A DNA stretch of 64,000 nucleotides from Streptomyces rimosus subsp. rimosus. Lineage in GTDB: Bacteria > Actinomycetota > Actinomycetes > Streptomycetales > Streptomycetaceae. The translations under genes and the position numbers were made by a program. Positions 51,301 to 59,800 of the stretch are shown here, piece by piece. Each line of letters opens with the position of its first letter. The stretch's first letter is position 1. The notes below the pieces were generated by a model. The model saw nothing but the letters and a program-made list of their open reading frames with translations. It made no database searches and was not told the DNA's origin. The stretch covers positions 46,221-110,220 of the forward strand of contig NZ_JOCQ01000017.1 of the NCBI RefSeq assembly GCF_000720725.1, in the 5' to 3' direction.

Positions 51301-53846
51301 AGGCGGGCACCGAGGGGGACATCCAGGCGGACATCGAGGCGGAACTGATACGGGAGTGGGAATCCGTCTACGCGGACCTGCGCTCCGAGGGCACCCCGCC
51401 CGAGCGGCGCGAGCCCTTCGCGGCGGACTTCTCGGGCTGGGACAGCACGTACGACGGCTCGCCCATCCCCGCCGGGGAGATGCTGGAGTGGCGGGCGGCG
51501 ACCGTGGAGCGCATCCGCGAACTGCGGCCGTCCCGGGTACTGGAGATCGGCGCCGGCAACGGCCTGATCCTGTCCGGGGTCGCACCGCACTGCGACCGCT
51601 ATGTGGCCACCGACTTCTCGCTCCCCGCCGTCGAGGGGCTGCGGGCCGACCTCGCCCGCAGCCCGGACCTGGCGGCCCGGACGGAGGTGCGCCACCAGGC
51701 GGCACACGATGTCTCCGGCCTGGAACCCGGCGCGTTCGACGTGGTCGTGCTCAACTCGGTGATCCAGTACTTCCCCTCGCGGGCCTACCTGCTGCGCGTC
51801 ATCGAGGGCGCGCGGGAGCTGCTGGCGCCGGGCGGCGCGCTCTTCCTCGGTGACGTCCGCGACGCCCGGCTGCGCGACCGGCTGTTCACCGCCGCGGAGT
51901 GCGCCGCGGCGGCCCCGACCGCCCCGGTGTCCGCCGTACTGCTCGCCGCCGGACGGCGCACGCTCCTCGACGAGGAGCTGGCCGTGGCACCGGAGTTCTT
52001 CGGCACGCTGGACGGGTGGGCCGGGGCGGACATCCGCCTCAAGCGCGGCCGTCACGACAACGAACTCACCCGGTACCGCTACGACGTGGTGCTCCACAAG
52101 GACGCCGGTACGCCGGTGGTGCCGGTCGGCGATGCAGTCCCTCTGCGGTGGGGCTCCGACGTGCGCACGCCGGAGGAACTGGCGGCGCTCCTGCGCGCGG
52201 CGGCGGCCCCGATGCCCGTACGGGTATCCGGCATCCCGGACGCCCGGCTCGCCGCCGACACGGCGTTGCGCGACGCCCTGCTGTCCGCGCCGCCCGGCAG
52301 CCGGGTCGGTGCGCTCGGCAGCCCCCCGGCCGGGGCGGGCGTCCACCCGGAGGACCTGGCCGACCTGGGCCCGGAGCTCGGCTACCGGGTGCTGGCGACG
52401 CCGTCCGCCGTCGAGGGCGAGTTCGATGTGGTGCTGGTGCCCGGGGACGATGCCGACCGGTTCCGGGATGTGCATCTCGCGCTCGCGGGTACGGCCACGG
52501 ATCAGGACGCCGTGCACGACCCGGCCGTCGCGGCCGGACTCGCCCGGCTGCCCGGCATCCTGCTGGACGCCCTGCGCGGCACACTGCCGGAGTACGCCGT
52601 GCCCGCCACCGTCGTCGTACTGCCCGCGCTGCCCCGTACCCCCAACGGCAAGACCGACCACGCCGCGCTGCCCGACCCGGAACGCTCCGCCGGGACCACC
52701 GGACGCCGGCCCCGCACCGCGCAGGAGCGCCGCCTGTGCGCGGTGTTCGCCGAGGTCCTCGGCCTGCCGTCGGTCGGCGTCGACGACAACTTCTTCGACC
52801 TGGGCGGGCACTCGCTGCTCGCCACCCGGCTCGCCCGGCGGCTGGAGACGGCGGGTGCCGGGCGGGTGGACACCTCGGTGGTGTACGCCGCGCCGACCGT
52901 CGCCGCGCTCGCCGAACATCTCGGCACGGACGAGCCGCGGCCACTGGCCTTCGACGTCCTGCTCCCCCTCCGCCCGGTCCGCACCCCGCACGGCACGGGC
53001 CGCGGCGACCGCGCCGGCGACGACCCGCCGCCGCTGTTCTGCGTACACCCGGCGGGCGGGATCGGCTGGATGTACGCCGCCCTGATGCGGCACCTGGGCA
53101 GCGAGCGCCCGCTCTACGCGTTGCAGTGCCGCGGCCTGGACGGCGAGGGTCAACTCCCGCGTTCGGTCGAGGAGATGGCCGCCGACTACCTTGCCGAGAT
53201 CCGTTCGGTGGCTCCCACCGGACCGTACGACCTGCTCGGCTGGTCGTACGGCGGAATGGTCGCGCACGCCATGGCGACGGCCCTCCAGGAACAGGGCGAG
53301 ACGGTCCGCCTGCTGGCGCTGCTCGACGCGTACGTCATGGCCGATGTCCCCGGGCTGCCGCCGGCCGACGCGTTCGGCAGCGAGCGCGCGCTGTACGGCG
53401 CGCTCCTGGACTACGCCGGGCTGCCCGCCGGTACGGAGGGCCCCGGCGCCTGGTCGACGCCCGACGACCTCACCCCTGAACGGTTCCTGGAGATCGTCGG
53501 GACCGCCGACAACCCGCTGTCCGGCATCAGCGCCGAGCAGCTGCTCGCGATGGGGCGGGTCTACCGCAACAACGTCGCCCTCGCCGCGGACTTCCGCCCC
53601 GCGAAGTTCGCCGGCGACCTGCTGTTCGTCGCCGCCCGCCGGGACGTGCCCGACCCGGTCCCCGCGCTCACCCCCGACCTGTGGGCCCCGTACGTCACCG
53701 AGGGCCGCGTCACGGTGCACCACAGCGACTTCGCCCACCCCGACCTGGGCAGCCCCGCGGCGCTCGCCGAGATCGGCCGCCTCCTGACCACCGAACTGCG
53801 CACGCGCGACACGCACGCCACGCACGAGAGGAACCGGACGCCATGA
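45369..53846 (+). CDS. NRPS: C*(HR mutant)-A-PCP-C-A(N-MT)-PCP-TE
   Basis: 2825 aa. By residue: N-terminal C domain (8-430) whose HHxxxDG motif is HRLVLDE (His143-Arg144, Asp148-Glu149), losing the catalytic second His. A1 about 440-930 (TSGSTGQPKG near 585; pocket about D-M-F-N-V-C-I-V-Y-K, unassigned). PCP1 near 971 (GGDSI). DCL-like C from about 1060 (LPLTPLQEGLLFH, HHILLDGWS near 1193). A2 from about 1520 (TSGTSGRPKG near 1670; pocket about D-G-I-C-R-G-A-V-A-K, unassigned), interrupted between A8 and A9 by an N-methyltransferase at about 1980-2250 (VLEIGAGNGLIL, NSVIQYFP, LFLGDVRD). PCP2 near 2479 (GGHS). TE with the nucleophile in GWSYGG near 2623. Product is a chain ending in an N-methylated residue. 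The next NRPS overlaps by ATGA, so the TE is not at the end of the operon. Confidence 0.94.
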   Translation: MTTSVPLPLSAAQHAVLLDGRDRAADCLAQYLDVAETVRPEVLREALRRAVDECAALRVVFRRGTDGTVQSFPTTPGPDPDPDVAPGVVEVDVRTGPDAGGSAVAAWTDTELARPLDPFTGPAYRVALFLLPGGRLGWFQRFHRLVLDEAGMAAFAARVGQHCAATAAGEALPLPLAGPADRLAEEDAYRRSPGRAADHRYWRELLTDVPGPVPALLPAPHGAPAPVAASAGHFVPLGAAPAVLARAARRSGGGPAAVLLAALAVHAHRRTGSRDLVLGHWTTPAGPGGATLVPVRIAVTPDLTFAQVAKRAGAALRRARRHRFLADADLSWSAPAGYGAVAAFEPAGGSSGTVVRTWGAPGEGLSVRARETPDGDWHLEVREGAAPDDRGAGDRLPRLLAELVAAPDVPVGRFDLATPNELRRVQVEFNDSAQAVPESTVTADFAAVVRRTPDAVAVRGRDGTLTYAELNERATRLAVRLRQQGIGPEDLVAVLLPRTPDMVTAVLGVLLAGAAYLPVDPAYPAGRIAFLLDDARPRAVLTSTEQAPHLPDGAPPAVLLDAPGPGGPLPAFSVRPGNAAYVIYTSGSTGQPKGVVVTHRAVHNFARWSTGALGAEAFTRVLGATSLSFDMSVFEILVPLMTGGSVELVGNLLSLLTVPDWSGSLINTVPSVYRKVIAAEWVRERADHYVFCGEPLPAELVREVLRRSPGATVHNIYGPTEVTVYATSWRCPPQRPDDPTPPPIGTPVTNVRCHVLDAALRPVPVGHTGELYLAGDYLARGYAGRPGLTAERFLADPFGPPGGRMYRTGDLARWNADGQLEFIGRADHQVKVHGHRVEPGEIEALLTALPEVAAAAVVATDDGEGDRRLTAFAVAAEGHRPGPAAVRERLAAGLPAPLVPAAIVFVDALPLNPNGKTDRPALQARAAALPATAGADGPETAASAEDALRQVFAQVLDRAEVGAHDSFFAVGGDSIRSIKLVRRAREAGWVIQPEDVFEHKTPAGLAGVAVPYAPEARHTSVSVAAPEARVPSPPPREPLLPLDAGERDWLARHHPTLSEVLPLTPLQEGLLFHGRYDRDGEDAYVMQMTLDMTGALDVPALRRACDLLCHRHPNLRSGFVQLPSGRAVQVVPERGADFTEVDLSGLDGERQRAEADRIAGTGRRTRFDPADPPLIRFALLRLGTDRYRLLVTAHHILLDGWSNQLFLPELFALYRAPEDVPAPTPYRDYLDWLHRQDRQASLRTWCEALGAGDGVPRPTLLAPSGLHRTSMWPTRLAHTLTRERTDTVTEFAGRHGVTVNTLLQCCWGLLLAEWTGRPDVLFGTIVSGRSPDVPGVESMVGFLINALPVRVRTVPGETLGALLRRVQQEQSRLLAHHHVGLTDIQRAVGADELFDTALVYENFPVAGDQRAALPGIEITGATSETAGHYPLSLMAIPRDGRLEFHFLYRPDVFTREAVDRMLARLLRLLTTVVTAPDTPLAALDLLDADEHATVAAHRGAASTAPRTTVTALLDAQAARTPDAPAVRWAGGTGGPGTELSYADLHARANRTARELAARGAGPESYVGLLLPRSPELAVALLAVLKAGAAVVPLDPDHPDERLRLILDGARPTLVITGREHAAAAPLDGVGTLVLDDDGTAAAIAARPAGPLDDGARTAPLLPDHPAYLIHTSGTSGRPKGVVVPHGGLPGVLGSTVPARGAGPGSRILQFGSPGFDGGLIDYFETLTSGATLVLAPEDRLRPGRALTELAHRERITGVCVPPSVLAVLTPGESLPPGTLIRCGGEVLPAELAARWAAHHPLVNAYGPTEATVAATTTGILPPGAGAPVGRPVDGTVVHLLDTALRPVGPGRPGEVYLGGSALARGYLGQAALTAERFVADPFASGGGRMYRTGDTARWNADGQLEFLGRTDRQIKIRGFRVEPGETEAALAGHPAVASAAVRPWSAAPDDIRLVAYVVPERRCVAAEVTGPAAEADTEAGTEGDIQADIEAELIREWESVYADLRSEGTPPERREPFAADFSGWDSTYDGSPIPAGEMLEWRAATVERIRELRPSRVLEIGAGNGLILSGVAPHCDRYVATDFSLPAVEGLRADLARSPDLAARTEVRHQAAHDVSGLEPGAFDVVVLNSVIQYFPSRAYLLRVIEGARELLAPGGALFLGDVRDARLRDRLFTAAECAAAAPTAPVSAVLLAAGRRTLLDEELAVAPEFFGTLDGWAGADIRLKRGRHDNELTRYRYDVVLHKDAGTPVVPVGDAVPLRWGSDVRTPEELAALLRAAAAPMPVRVSGIPDARLAADTALRDALLSAPPGSRVGALGSPPAGAGVHPEDLADLGPELGYRVLATPSAVEGEFDVVLVPGDDADRFRDVHLALAGTATDQDAVHDPAVAAGLARLPGILLDALRGTLPEYAVPATVVVLPALPRTPNGKTDHAALPDPERSAGTTGRRPRTAQERRLCAVFAEVLGLPSVGVDDNFFDLGGHSLLATRLARRLETAGAGRVDTSVVYAAPTVAALAEHLGTDEPRPLAFDVLLPLRPVRTPHGTGRGDRAGDDPPPLFCVHPAGGIGWMYAALMRHLGSERPLYALQCRGLDGEGQLPRSVEEMAADYLAEIRSVAPTGPYDLLGWSYGGMVAHAMATALQEQGETVRLLALLDAYVMADVPGLPPADAFGSERALYGALLDYAGLPAGTEGPGAWSTPDDLTPERFLEIVGTADNPLSGISAEQLLAMGRVYRNNVALAADFRPAKFAGDLLFVAARRDVPDPVPALTPDLWAPYVTEGRVTVHHSDFAHPDLGSPAALAEIGRLLTTELRTRDTHATHERNRTP
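51288..51347 (+). repeat. 12-bp acidic tandem repeat at the A8/N-methyltransferase junction
   Basis: Five degenerate 12-nt units of the form GAGGCGGACATC encode an acidic linker, EADT-EAGT-EGDI-QADI-EAEL, directly before the inserted N-methyltransferase. It probably grew by slippage and acts as a flexible or helical joint between A8 and the inserted domain. Confidence 0.75.
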
Positions 53847-56800
53847 CGGAGGGGACGGACCGTGCGGCCGAGCGCGGGAAGGGCGCGGCGGACCGGCGAT
53901 GGCCGCTGACCGCGGCGCAGTCCGGCATCTGGTTCGGCCACGAACTCGACGGCACGGGGCGGCGCTACAACGTCGGGCAGTATGTGCGGCTGCACGGCGC
54001 CCTGGACGAGCAGTGCTTCGAGCAGGCGTTGCGCTCGGTGCTGGCCGGCAGTGAATCGCTGCTGGTGCGCTTCGCGCGGACGCCGGAGGGCATCGTCCAG
54101 ATCCTCGACCCGGACGCCGCCGGCCGCCCGCCGCACCGGACGGACCTCAGCGGCCGCCCCGACCCGGACGCCGCCGCTCAGGAGTACATCGCTGCGCTCT
54201 ACGACGTCCCGTACGACCTCACCGCCGCACCGCCCTTCGACCACCACCTGATCAGGACCGGTGCGGCGGAGTACCTGTGGTGCATCAAGATGCACCACCT
54301 GGTGGTGGACGGCCTGTCCATGGCGGTCCTCATCCGCCGCGTCGCCGCCGCGTACACGGCGCTGTGCGCGGGCGAGCCGCTGCCCGGGGACCGGTTCGAC
54401 TCACTGGACACCCTGGTCGCCGAGGACCGTGCGTACCGCCGGTCGGACCGCTTCCGCAGCGACGCCGCGTTCTGGGCGGAGCGGCTGACCGGCGCCGGGG
54501 AGGCGCCGCACTTCTCCGCCGGTCCGGTCTCCCCGGACGCGCCGGAGCATCTGCGGTACAGCGCACGGCTGGAGCGCGGACGCTGGGCGCGGGTCCGGGA
54601 ACGGGCCGAGGAGTGGGGCGAGCGCTGGCCGTCCGTCTTCTCGGCGGCGGCCGCCCTGGCGCTGCACGCCGACACCGGGCACCGCGACATCGTGCTCGGC
54701 CTGGCGGTACCGGCACGCAACGCCCGCCTCCGGAGGGAGACGCTGGGCACGGTCTCCAACGTGCTGCCGCTGCGGGTGCACGTCGACCCGGCGGCGTCCG
54801 TCGAGAGCCTGGTGCGGGCCGTGGCCGCGGAAACCCGCGACATCCTGCGCCACCAGCGCTACCGCCTGGAGGACATGCTCCGCGACGCCTCCGCCCTCCT
54901 CGACGAACAGCGGATCGTCGGCCCGCGGCTCAACATGATGTCGATGGACCGCGACCTGGACTTCGGCGGCATCCCGGCCACCGTCCACGAGATCTCCCCC
55001 GGCCTGACCGACGGCTTCACCATCGGCGTCTACCACAACGGCGAACCGGACCTGCGCGTCGACGTGGACGCGGGCGGAAGCCGCTACGGGCCGGTCGACG
55101 CGAAGGGGCAGCTGGGGCGGTTGCTGGAGCTGGCGGGGGCGGTCGGGGAATGCCCGGCCGGGACCCGGGTCGGGGCGCTGCGGACCGGCTCCCCGGCGTC
55201 GCCGGAGGCGTTCGCGCGCCCCGGTGGCACGCGGACCCCGCCTCACCCGGTGGACGCGTCCGACACCCTCGTCGGCCTCGTCGCGCGGCAGGTCGCCGCC
55301 CGGCCCGGCGCGACGGCGGTGGTCTGCGGGGAGGACCGGCTGTCCTACGCCTCGCTCGACGCCCGCGCGGAGCGACTGGCCGGCGCCCTGCGGGCCGGGG
55401 GCGCGGGGCCCGGCCGGCTGGTGGCGGTGGCGCTGCCCCGTTCGACGGACCTGGTGGTGGCCCTCCTCGCCGTACTGCGGACCGGTGCCGCCTACCTCCC
55501 GCTCGACCCCGCGTCCCCGCCGGACCGGCTGACCGCGATACTCACCGACGCGGCACCGGCGCTGGTGATCGCGGACCGGTCTTCGGGTGCGCCGGGCGCA
55601 TACGGCGTGCCGGTGGTACGGCCGGACGCCGAAGCCCCGGCGGGCAGCGCGGACGGCCTCCGCCATGTGCCCCGCCCCGCCGACCCCGCCTATGTCATCT
55701 ACACCTCCGGCTCGACCGGCCGCCCCAAGGGCGTGGTGGTCACCCACCACAACGTGGCCCGCCTGCTCACCCACAGCACCGATCGCTTCGGCTTCGACCA
55801 CACGGACACCTGGACGCTCTTCCACTCCTACGCCTTCGACTTCTCGGTCTGGGAGATCTGGGGCGCCCTCGCGCACGGCGCCCGCCTGGTGGTGGTGCCC
55901 GAGGACATCACCCGCTCCCCCGTCGAGTTCCTGGACCTGCTGGTGGCCGAGCGGGTGACCGTACTCAACCAGACGCCGTCGGCGTTCACCCAGCTCGCCG
56001 AGGCCGACGCGACACGCCCCGAGGTGGGCGCCCGGCTGCGGCTGCGCCATGTCGTCTTCGGCGGCGAGGCGCTGGAGCCGTGGCGGCTGGCCGGCTGGTA
56101 CACCCGGCACGCGGACGACGCGCCCCGCCTGGTCAACATGTACGGCATCACCGAGACCACCGTGCACGTCACCGACGGGCCGCTGGAGTCCGCGGCGGCC
56201 ACCGGCACCGTCACCGGCATCGGCAGACCGCTGCCCGACCTGCGGGTGCACCTGCTGGACGCCGCGCTGCGCCCGGTGCCGCCGGGCGTCCCGGCGGAGA
56301 TCTGCGTCGCCGGGCCCGGCGTCGCCCTCGGCTATCTGAACCGCCCCGGGCTGACCGCCCAGCGGTTCGTCGCCGACCCGTACGGCCCGCCCGGCAGCCG
56401 GATGTACCGCAGCGGCGACCTGGCGCGACGGCGGGCCGACGGGACCCTGGAGTACCTCGGGCGCGGCGACCGGCAGGTGAAGATCCGCGGGTTCCGCATC
56501 GAGCCCGGCGAGATCGAGGCCCGGCTGGCGGAGCTGCCCGGCGTCGCGGACGCCGCCGTCCTCGCCACGGCGTACGGCCCGGGCGACCGCCGCCTCGTCG
56601 CCTACCTGGTGCCGGACGGCGCCCCGCCGGACCCGGACGACGTGGCGCGGCGGGCGGCACGGGTCCTGCCCCGCCACATGGTGCCGTCCGCGTTCGCCGT
56701 GGTGGACGCGTTCCCGCTGTCCGTGAACGGCAAGCTGGACGAGCGGGCGCTGCGCCGCCTCGCCACCGAAGGGCCTGCTACGGAGCCGGCTTCCGGGCGG

Positions 56801-59800
56801 GCGCCGTCGGGTGAGCTGGAGACAGCCGTACACCGGCTGTTCGGCGAGGTACTGGGGGCGGTGACCGGCGCACCGGAGGAGTCCGCGCCCCGGTCCTTCG
56901 GCGCGGACGCGAACTTCTTCGCCCTGGGCGGCGACTCGTTGCTGGCCAACCGGCTCGTCATGCGGCTGTGCGCGGAGATCCCCGCGACGCTCTCGGTGCG
57001 CGACCTCTTCCGGCATCCCACGGTCGCCGGGATCGCGGCACTGATCGACGGTGCGGGAACCGGCCCGCGTGCGGCCGTTCCGCTCCGCCCGGCCGCCGGT
57101 CCGCGCCCGGCGCGCATCCCCGCCTCGTACGCCCAGCGCAGCCTGTGGTTCCTGCACCGGCTCGGCGGCCAGGAGTCGACGTACCACATCCCGCTCGCCG
57201 CCCGGCTCTCCGGGCCGCTGGACGTCGAGGCGCTGCGGGCCGCGGTCGCCGACGTGCAGAACCGCCACGAGAGCCTGCGTACCGTCTTCCCGGACACCGG
57301 CGGCGAGCCCTGCCAGCACATCCTGGAAGCCCCCGACGCGCCTTTCACCGTCCTGCCGACGGACGAGGACGGCCTGCCCGCCGCGCTGTCCGGCCACGCC
57401 CGAGCCCCCTTCGACCTGCTGGCCGAAGTCCCCTGGCGGGTCACGCTGTTCGCCCTGTCCCCCGACACCCACGTCCTGCTGCTCGTCGTCCACCACATCG
57501 CCGCCGACGAGCACGCGCTGCGCCCCCTGCTCCGCGATCTGGCCGCCGCCTACGAGGCACGGTCGTCCGGCCGGGCCCCGGCGCTGCCGCGCCTGCCCTT
57601 GCAGTACGCCGACTTCACACTGTGGCAGCGCGGCACGCTGGGCAGCGAGGACGATCCGGACAGCCCCCTTTCGGCCGAACTCGCCCACTGGCGCGAGACG
57701 CTGCTCGGCTCACCGGCGGAGCTTCCCCTCCCGGCGGACCACCGTCCGCCCACGGTGCCCGCCCACCCCGGCAGCACGGTGACCTTCACCCTGGACGCCG
57801 CACTCGGCACCCGCCTCGCCCGACTCGCCGCCGCACGCGGGGCGACGCCCTTCATGGCGCTGCACGCCGCCGTGGCGTGCCTGCTCAGCAGGCTGGGCGC
57901 GGGGACGGACATCGCGGTGGGCACGGTCACGGCGGGCCGCGCCGACCCGTCGCTCGACGACCTGGTCGGCTTCTTCGCCCAGACCCTCGTCCTGCGTACC
58001 GACCTGTCGGGCGACCCCGGCTTCGCCGCCGTCCTCGACCGCGTCCGGGAGACGGACATCCGGGCGTTCGCGCACGAGGCGCCGTTCGACCGGGTGGTGG
58101 AAGCGGTCAACCCGCCCCGCGCCCTGGGGCGCCACCCGCTCTTCCAGACCATGACCACCATGCATGGGCGGCAGCGGACCGCACTGCGGCTGCCCGGCCT
58201 CGACTGCACCCCGCTCCCCCTGGACCGGGCCATGGCCAAGTTCGCGCTGCTCTTCGAATTCACGGAGTGCGCCGACGGCCGTATCGAGGGCATCCTCGAA
58301 TACGCCGCCGACGCCTTCCGGCAGGAGACGGCCGAGCTGATGGTGCGCGCGCTGGAACGGCTGGTGCGAGGCGTGCTGGACGATCCGGAGCGGCCGTACG
58401 GGACGGTCGCGGTGGCGGGGCCGGGAGAGGAACCGGCGATACGCGTACCGGTCCCCGCACCAGCCCCGGACCCGGCACCCGCACCGGAACCGGCTCCGGC
58501 CTCAGCCGCCGAGGACCTGCTCGCGCACCTCTTCCGCTCTCTCCTGGGCAGGGCCGGGATCGACCCCGACGTCAGCTTCTTCCAGCTGGGCGGCGACAGC
58601 ATCCTCGCCGTCCAGCTGGTCGCCCGGGCCCGCGCCGGCGGCGTGCTGATCAGCCCCAGGGACGTCTTCACCCACCAGAGCGTGCGCGCCCTCGCCACGG
58701 CGGCCGGCCGGGCCGTCCCCGCCGCCGTACCGGAGGATGCCGGGCACCAGGCCCTCGGCGCGTTTCCCGCCACCCCGATCATGGACTGGCTCGCCTCGCT
58801 CGGCGGCCCGGTGGACGGCTTCGCGCAGTCCGTGGTGTGCCGGGTGCCCGGTACGGCCACGATCAGCACGCTGCGAGCGGCACTGCAACAACTGCTCGAC
58901 CACCACGACGCGTTGCGGATGCAGTGGCACGGACCGACGGAGACGCCGTGGCGCTTCACGGTCCGGCCGCCGGGTGCTGTACGCGCGGACGCCGTGCTGC
59001 ACCGCGTCTCCCTCGCCCGCGAGGGCATCACCGACCGGTCCGGGCTGGACCGGCTGATCGGCGAGCAGCGCCGCGAGGCGCGCAGGCGGCTGGACCCGGC
59101 GTCCGGCGTGCCACTCCAGGCCGTCTGGCTCAACGCGGACGGGCCGGGCGAGGGCCGGCTGCTGCTGGTCGTACACCACTTCGCGGTGGACGGCGTTTCC
59201 TGGCGCATTCTGCTGCCCGACCTGGCGGCGGCGCACTCCGCGGCCGTACGCGGAGAGCGCGCCGAACTGCCGCCGGTGCAGGTGCCATTGCGGTCCTGGG
59301 CCCTGGCCCTGCGGTCGGCAGCCGAGTCGCCGCGCCTTCAGGCCGAGGCGGAGTGGTGGCGCGCCCTGGCCGCCCGCGCGGGCGAGCCGGTCGGCAGCCG
59401 CCCGCTCGATCCGGCGCGGGACACCGTCGCCACCGCGGACTCGCTCAGCACGGTGCTCGGCGCCGACGCGACCGCGCCGCTGCTCGCCGCCGTCCCGGAC
59501 GCCTTCCGCACGGCGACCCGCGATGTACTGCTGGCCGCCCTGTCCGTGGCGCTGCACCGGTGGCCCGGCAATGCGTCGGGCGGGCCGCTGCTCGTGGACA
59601 TCGAGGGCCACGGGCGCGACATCGACCTGGGAGAACTGGCCGGTCAGGCCGGGCCGTCCGGCCATGGCCGGATACCCGGCCCGGACGTCTCGCGGACCGT
59701 CGGCTGGTTCACCGTGCTGCATCCGGTGCTGCTGGACGCCCGCGTCGAGGACTGGGACGCGATGCGGACGGCGGGCGCCGGGCTGGCCCGCGCCGTCCGG

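Noticed and set aside
39541..53825. Antisense ORFs of 1787 aa (39541-44904) and 2602 aa (46017-53825)
   Set aside because: Same pattern: opposite the KS/C and A/N-MT/TE domains, no motifs, composition typical of the antisense of high-GC genes.
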